Positions 8,914-13,364 of a stretch of DNA of 13,364 nucleotides are shown here, piece after piece. Location of the stretch: contig RXOD01005583.1 in the NCBI GenBank assembly GCA_005223375.1, positions 1 to 13,364 on the forward strand, given 5' to 3'. Position 1 is the stretch's first letter, and the number at the start of each line of letters is the position of its first letter. Below the pieces are notes generated by a model. That model saw nothing but the letters and a program-made list of their open reading frames with translations, had not been told where the DNA came from and made no database searches. The position numbers were made by a program, and so were the translations under genes. This DNA is from Amoebophrya sp. AT5.2. Taxonomy: Eukaryota > Sar > Dinophyceae > Syndiniales > Amoebophryaceae.

Positions 8914-11900
8914 ATGGGCAGTTTCAAGAAGAAGAATCAAAACAAAAAGAACGCCAAGGGGCTGAAGACCAACCCTCCTCCGGCCGCCGCTGCCGATGGA
9001 AACGGAAACTCCGGCGAAGGCTACCAGCTGCACAACCCTCTCAAGGGATACAACAAGGTGACGGAGCAAAAGAATGCCGCCTTCGAGGCGTACTACCGGG
9101 CGCAGAACATCTGCGAGAGTGAGGAGGAGTTCCTGACGTTTTTGAACTGTTGCCGCAGCGGTCTTCCCTCGGGCATGCGCGTCAACGGCACCCTCGGCGA
9201 GCACGGGAAGCAGCTGTGGCGGCAGTTCCAGAGCCTGCTGGCGCTGGAAGAGAAGGGCGAGAACGACTCGGAACAGACGCGCGGGCCGGGAATCTGGTTT
9301 GGGGCGGACGACAAAAAGAATGGGGACTCGGCCGCGGCAGCCAGTACAGCTACAGCATCAGCAGCTCCCAAGAATGAAGCGGAACAACATGATCGAGCCG
9401 CCGTTGCACAGCCAGCGGAAAGCAAGACGGAAGAGCAGAGCAAGGCCGGGCAGGAGGCGAGCATGTGGATGCTGCGTCCTAAGTCTCTGACCTGGTACCC
9501 GCGGCAGCTGGCTTTTCAGTTTGACTACCTGGACGCCCGGGTGATTAAAAAGGACAAGAAATTCAAGTTCTTGAAGGAGTTCCTGATGAACCGCGAGCAG
9601 TACGGGGCGCTGCAGCGCCAAGAAACGGTGAGTATGATTCCGCCGCACCTGTTGAACATCGGTGCCGACGATTTGGTGTTGGACCTGTGCGCGGCACCCG
9701 GATCGAAAACCTGCCAGATGCTCGAGCAAATGCACTGGGAAGCGGCGGCGGAAGGTACTTTATGTAAACGTATCGTATCACTCTTTTCGCTTCGAAAACA
9801 TTACTCATCGAACTCGGATGAATTCCTCTGCATTTCGCCTATCTTCATATTTGTAGCTCGTCCAAAATTCTACCAAGCACTCGGTAGCTTTTCACTTTCG
9901 CCGGAACAGGTAGCGCAGCCCCCGCTGGTCCGGGTCAGTTTTCCGTCGGGAAGGGGGGTGTCCTAGCGAACGACGTGGAATGGAAGCGGGCCAACATGCT
10001 CACGCATCAGGTCCAGCGGATCGGTAGTCCTGGCGTCGCCGTTCTCAACACCGACGCCCAGTTCTTTCCGAAGATGAAGGATACCCAAAGTACCGTTGTT
10101 CCCGCTGCGTCGGGTGAGCAGGTGGATGCAGCAACCAGCAAAGAACAGCAAAGTACAACGACGACCCTGACGAAGACTGTCCACTTCGACAAGGTGCTGT
10201 GCGACGTCCCTTGCTCGGGGGACGGGACGATCCGAAAGACGCCGAACATTTGGCGCACCTGGACGCTATCTGACGGCCTGGGGCTCCACTTCCGGCAGCT
10301 GGCGATTCTCTGGCGCGGCCTCGACGTGCTGAAGGTTGGCGGGCGGTTGGTATACTCGACCTGCTCGTTGAACCCGATGGAAAACGAAGCCGTGATCAAC
10401 GCTTGCCTGGCAAGGTGCAACGGCAGCGTGGTGCTCGTTGAGGACGAGGCCTTCGCGGGCCTGAATGCAAAACCGGGACTCACGAGCTGGCTTGTGCCGC
10501 ACCCGAGAATGCCGAAGATTCCGGGGAAGCAGACGCAGAAGGCGGCTGCCGCGAAATTGGAGGACGCAGCAAAAGACAACGAACAGCAGAGCAAGGGCAT
10601 TAAGACAGCCGAGGGAGAAGACGAAAACAAGGTGGACAAAGCCGCGGCGTCGGCTAAGAACGACGGCGCGGAACAAACAGAAAAGCCGCTCGTCGAGTTC
10701 TTCCGAACGTACGAAGAGGTGCCCACTTGCTTCAAGGAGAGCAACAAAATTCGCAAAACAATGTTTCCGAATCTGGGCGACGAAAGTGGCAGCATCACCG
10801 CGACTGAGGAACTGCGCAAGACGCGGCGCTTCCTGCCGCATCTGATGAATACCGGTGGGTTTTTCGTGGCCATTCTGGAGAAGCGGGCGGAATTGCCGCG
10901 ACAGCTAGACCGCCTCAAGAAGCAGGAGCAGTGGCAGATGGAGCAGGAGCGCAAGAAAAATGCTGCCTCCCAGGAGGATGCTCTTACCGCAGAAGATGTT
11001 GCGCGGCCAGAGGGGGAAGGCGACGCTAAAGGCGCAACCGACCACGAGGAAAACGCCGCTTCTTCGCCTTCTGTTCTTGCTGGGGCAGCTGCACCGACCG
11101 CGACGCCCGAAACCGAGCCGCCGGCGAAACGCGCAAAGGTGGAGCTGGACAGCGCCATCAATTCGGAGAAAGAGGAGAGCAATACGGAGACGAAGGGCAA
11201 AAGCAAATGCAGAAACAAGAAGGCAGACGACGACAAGGAGGAGGCGGACGAAAGCGCAGACGATTTCCAGCCGATCGACGACGACGACTGGGCGTCCATT
11301 CAGGCCTACTACGACTTCGGTCACCCCGCGGCGCGGTCGTTTTTCTACAAGCGGCCCGAGGTGCACGGAGACCACAAGATCTACGGAATCTCGGAGAAGC
11401 TCCGCGAAGTGGTGCAGTGTTGCCAGAACACGGGCAGCACCAAAGTCGTCAGTTGCGGCGTGCGCTGCTTCCAGATGCTGAACTCCTTCGGCGGAAAGTG
11501 CACCTGGCGGCTGACGCAGAACGGCATGCTGTTCCTGTTGAGACTGGGTCTCAGCCCGAAACGGATTCTGAACGTGAAACCGGCACTGGTGCACGAAATT
11601 CTGGCCAAGCGGGAAGTGAAAACCGACGTGGTGCTGGAAAAAGCGGACGAATACTTCTGCGGTAGTGTGGCGGACGAAGTTGCGAAGTTTGCGCCCCCGA
11701 AGGTGTCTGCGGAGGAGGGTGGAAAAGGGCCCGAGATAACCGCGGCGTCCGATCCGGAGAAGCGACTGGTGGGACAGGGTAGCTACGCATTGTGCTGCCG
11801 GGACTTCGACCTGCACATTTGCGTGCTGGTGTCGAAAAACTTCTTTACCTTGTACGTCGGCAAAGAGGAGGCGAAAGCCCTTGCCGCGTGCCTCAAGGTG

Positions 11901-11942
11901 GGGGCCGATTTGAGAAAGGAGTTCTTGCAGTTGGAGTCTTAA
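8914..11942 (+). CDS. NSUN2: TRM4/NSUN2-type tRNA (cytosine-5) methyltransferase; two exons (8914-9754, 9910-11942)
   Basis: The spliced protein is 957 residues. NSUN2/Trm4 enzymes use S-adenosylmethionine to make m5C in tRNA, in the nucleus and cytosol. Seen here: a Lys-rich N-terminus; family blocks WYPRQLAF (~194-201) and RQETVSMIPPHLLN (~235-248); the SAM-binding motif DLCAAPGSKT (257-266); LANDVEWKRANML just after the junction; DVPCSGDGT with Cys382; and YSTCSLNP with Cys432. By family knowledge the TC cysteine is the nucleophile and the PC cysteine aids product release, and both are present. FLPHLMNTGGFFVA, typical of NSUN2, follows. The C-terminal part (from about base 11290) matches the NSUN2 RNA-binding tail, including KIYGISEKLREVV. 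The protein is longer than human NSUN2 (767 residues) because of Glu/Lys/Ala-rich inserts at about 10545-10690 and 10910-11270, likely disordered. The start ATGGGC is preceded by AAG. Confidence 0.95.
9755..9909 (+). other. Intron (155 bases, GT-AG, phase 1) in the methyltransferase gene
   Basis: The donor is GCGGAAG|GTACTT and the acceptor is CCGGAACAG|GTAGCG, with AGGTA at both junctions. Splicing restores an aligned NSUN2 reading across the join: Glu280-Gly281, then a short Pro/Gly linker and GGVLANDVEW. Unspliced, the upstream frame reaches TAG at 9964-9966 and misses the second half of the catalytic domain. The intron is clearly AT-richer than the exons. Confidence 0.93.
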
Positions 11943-12136
11943 ATCATTTTCTTTGGAAGATACAACAACTGGCCGACGAACGCGAAGTAAACTAGATGAG
12001 CCGGGAACAAGTTGTGCTGGGCGAACACCAGTAAAACTTGCCTGCACTTATTTTTGCGGGCGTGCTCGCATTGGTACACTCGGAGAAAAGAACTGGTCAT
12101 CCGTTGGTCCTGGACCAGGCAGTAGGTTGTTGATAC

Positions 12137-12159
12137 GTGATCATCGAATGTGATCATCG
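12137..12159. repeat. Two copies of GTGATCATCG, 13-base period
   Basis: Exact 10-base copies at 12137-12146 and 12150-12159, each containing the palindrome TGATCA, lie about 200 bases after the methyltransferase stop. They could be a small protein-binding site or chance. Confidence 0.5.
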
Positions 12160-12360
12160 CAAAGTCAAGTGTTCATCGACACAAGGGTTAATCCGAGGCG
12201 AAAGCTATGGATGTAAGCATCAGGTCTTGCCATGATGTTGCTGTCTCTCCGTGTGTTGGTAGATTCAGCATTGTATCGGTTGCAGTTCCTGTTGGCGGCA
12301 GTCTTTCTTGTGGCGGGCGTCGCTGACAAAACGATTTAATCTTCTACCTATCTTCATCAT

Positions 12361-12378
12361 GTCAAGGTCAAGGTCAAC
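12361..12378. repeat. Hexamer array GTCAAG x2 + GTCAAC
   Basis: Three consecutive hexamers differing by one base form a minimal tandem repeat in non-coding sequence. No function is suggested. Confidence 0.5.
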
Positions 12379-12753
12379 TATTTTTCATCTAAACATGATT
12401 TTTTCAGTCACTCAGTCGTGGGAACCCCACTCGCTTATACGTCTTTCCGTAGTTCGTTGTCGTGGAAGCGCAGTTCATTTCATTGCTGCTGACGCATTGC
12501 AGTGATCTATTTTACAAGACGCTCGCCGTGCTAAGTATTTTGCATTCAGTCCACCCATGATTCAAAGACGAGCAACATGACTCTCATCCCATTAGCTTCT
12601 GCTTTCGCCGCCTGTGGACTAGTACCTATGAATGTTTGTACCACAACCACTTGTAGTGTCTGAATAGTGCTACCAAAGTAGAGCGCAGCAGTTTATCCAT
12701 CGAACGATCGAAGATTTCGCGACGCACCACAGAGCGAGGTGCAAGTTCGTGAC

Positions 12754-13364
12754 ATGTCACCCTCTCCCGCTAGCGCGCCTCTGTCGCCTGACAGTGGTCT
12801 TACCGTCACTGCTCCGCAGCCAGTGCCGCCGACGTTGGCGCAGTGCGGGAAGAGGCTGCGACAGATGTGTGTGAAAGGTAACGCCGCGTCGATGCGCGAC
12901 TACCTGGATGAACTCGAGAGAGCGCACGGGGCCGAGTTCGTCTTTTCGGTGCTGCAGGCTGGGAACAGGAACGGCAAAATGGCGGTGCATTTCGCGTGTC
13001 AGCTGACGCACTCCGCCGACCTGCTCGAGCTGCTCATTCAGCGAGCAGCAAACGTGAACGCCTGCACCGTACGTGGACACACACCTCTCCTGTACTATCT
13101 ACCTATGCACGTGCACCGTCGAAGATTTTTGGCGGCAACAAGAAATTGGTTTACTTATAGTTTCATCTGCAGCGGCCATTGCCATTGGCATATAAGCTTG
13201 TTTTCGATCGCTCTATTAGGTTTGCGGCTGGGCGTGGCCGGTCTGCGCACGTGCACCTGCTGCTTGACAACAAGGCGTCTCCTCTGGTGCGAACGGTCTG
13301 CGGGGACACCGCCGTCGGTATGGCACGCGGCCGCGTCGACGCAGCGTGTCTCGAGCGTCTGCTA
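12754..13364 (+). CDS. Ankyrin-repeat protein, 5' part (exons 12754-13091 and 13220 to window end)
   Basis: Partial gene, open at the window end; 161 residues are visible after splicing. Residues 1-30 are Pro/Ser-rich and disordered. Residues ~33-55 resemble a degenerate first ankyrin helix pair (LRQMCVKGNAASMRDYL). Residues ~72-104 form a second repeat: NGKMAVHFAC, then ADLLELLIQRAANVNA. Residues ~107-140 form a canonical repeat only after splicing: RGHTPLLFAAGRG, then AHVHLLLDNKASP. A further repeat starts at GDTAVGMARGR (~142-152). Ankyrin repeats bind protein partners, and nothing here identifies the partner or any linked domain. The start ATG at 12754 is the first in this frame near coding-like sequence and is preceded by GAC. 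The unspliced frame is also open to the window end, which could mislead gene callers. Confidence 0.85.
   Translation, partial: MSPSPASAPLSPDSGLTVTAPQPVPPTLAQCGKRLRQMCVKGNAASMRDYLDELERAHGAEFVFSVLQAGNRNGKMAVHFACQLTHSADLLELLIQRAANVNACTVRGHTPLLYYLPMHVHRRRFLAATRNWFTYSFICSGHCHWHISLFSIALLGLRLGVAGLRTCTCCLTTRRLLWCERSAGTPPSVWHAAASTQRVSSVC
13092..13219 (+). other. Intron (128 bases, GT-AG, phase 2) in the ankyrin-repeat gene
   Basis: The donor is CTCCT|GTACTATC and the acceptor is CTCTATTAG|GTTTGC. The split codon CT|G gives Leu113 and the junction reads TPL-L-FAAG, an exact ankyrin helix pattern, which decides both boundaries. The intron has no stop in the upstream frame. Its length is not a multiple of three, so retention would shift the downstream frame. 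Confidence 0.85.

Larger units (their letters stand above)
11943..12753. other. Spacer between methyltransferase and ankyrin-repeat gene
   Basis: No gene is supported in these 811 bases. Reading frames are short and AT-rich. Two minor repeats are present: GTGATCATCG twice, 13 bases apart (12137-12146, 12150-12159), and three GTCAA(G/C) hexamers at 12361-12378. Confidence 0.55.

Noticed and set aside
10007..11299. 430-codon open frame on the - strand opposite the methyltransferase
   Set aside because: It lies antisense to clearly conserved NSUN2 coding sequence. Its openness follows from the codon use of the real gene.
10905..12047. 380-codon open frame on the - strand at the end of the methyltransferase gene
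   Set aside because: It is antisense to the conserved RNA-binding tail and the Lys/Glu-rich insert. Its Leu/Arg/Val-rich translation is the expected mirror image.
13107..13257. Splicing between the two 11-base repeats in the ankyrin gene
   Set aside because: It keeps the frame but shortens the repeat and lacks a GT-AG solution as good as 13092-13219, which restores the exact TPLLFAAG helix pattern.
1..13364. CRISPR array, tRNA, rRNA, spliced-leader gene or transposon ends
   Set aside because: No regularly spaced repeats, no B-box-like sequence, no spliced-leader core and no transposase or reverse transcriptase reading were found on either strand by eye.

Overview
The window looks like nuclear DNA of a protist. 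It carries four protein-coding genes, all on the + strand and head to tail, separated by about 0.45 to 0.9 kb. Three of the four have one GT-AG intron each. Coding parts are GC-rich and the spacers are clearly richer in A and T. A unidirectional, fairly compact layout with few introns, and a G immediately after the acceptor AG in all three introns, fits an alveolate of the dinoflagellate type, for instance a compact-genome lineage such as Amoebophrya. That assignment is inference. No trans-splicing leader, rRNA, tRNA or organellar marker was found to settle it.

Layout: 1-2188 holds no gene I can support (possibly the tail of an upstream gene in the first ~280 bases). 2189-6595 is best read as one two-exon gene for a ~1334-residue protein with an N-terminal signal or anchor segment, a Cys-containing N-terminal region, a long Ser/Pro/Arg-rich middle with short repeats, and a more ordered C-terminal part. 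I recognise no family. Its 402-base intron carries a near-perfect fold-back palindrome, and a third copy of the arm sits next to the 3' splice site. 6596-7484 is a spacer. 7485-8459 encodes a 324-residue arginine/serine-rich protein resembling splicing-associated SR-like proteins. 8460-8913 is a spacer with a dense GATC cluster. 8914-11942 encodes a two-exon TRM4/NSUN2-type tRNA cytosine-5 methyltransferase, the only confidently named gene. 11943-12753 is a spacer. 12754 to the window end is the 5' part of an ankyrin-repeat gene, with an intron at 13092-13219.

Two genes point to RNA metabolism (the SR-like protein and the tRNA methyltransferase), but neighbours in such genomes need not be functionally linked and there is no sign of an operon. 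The most unusual material is the large orphan gene: its unfamiliar protein, its apparent internal repeats spanning the exon junction, and the structured repeat-bearing intron.
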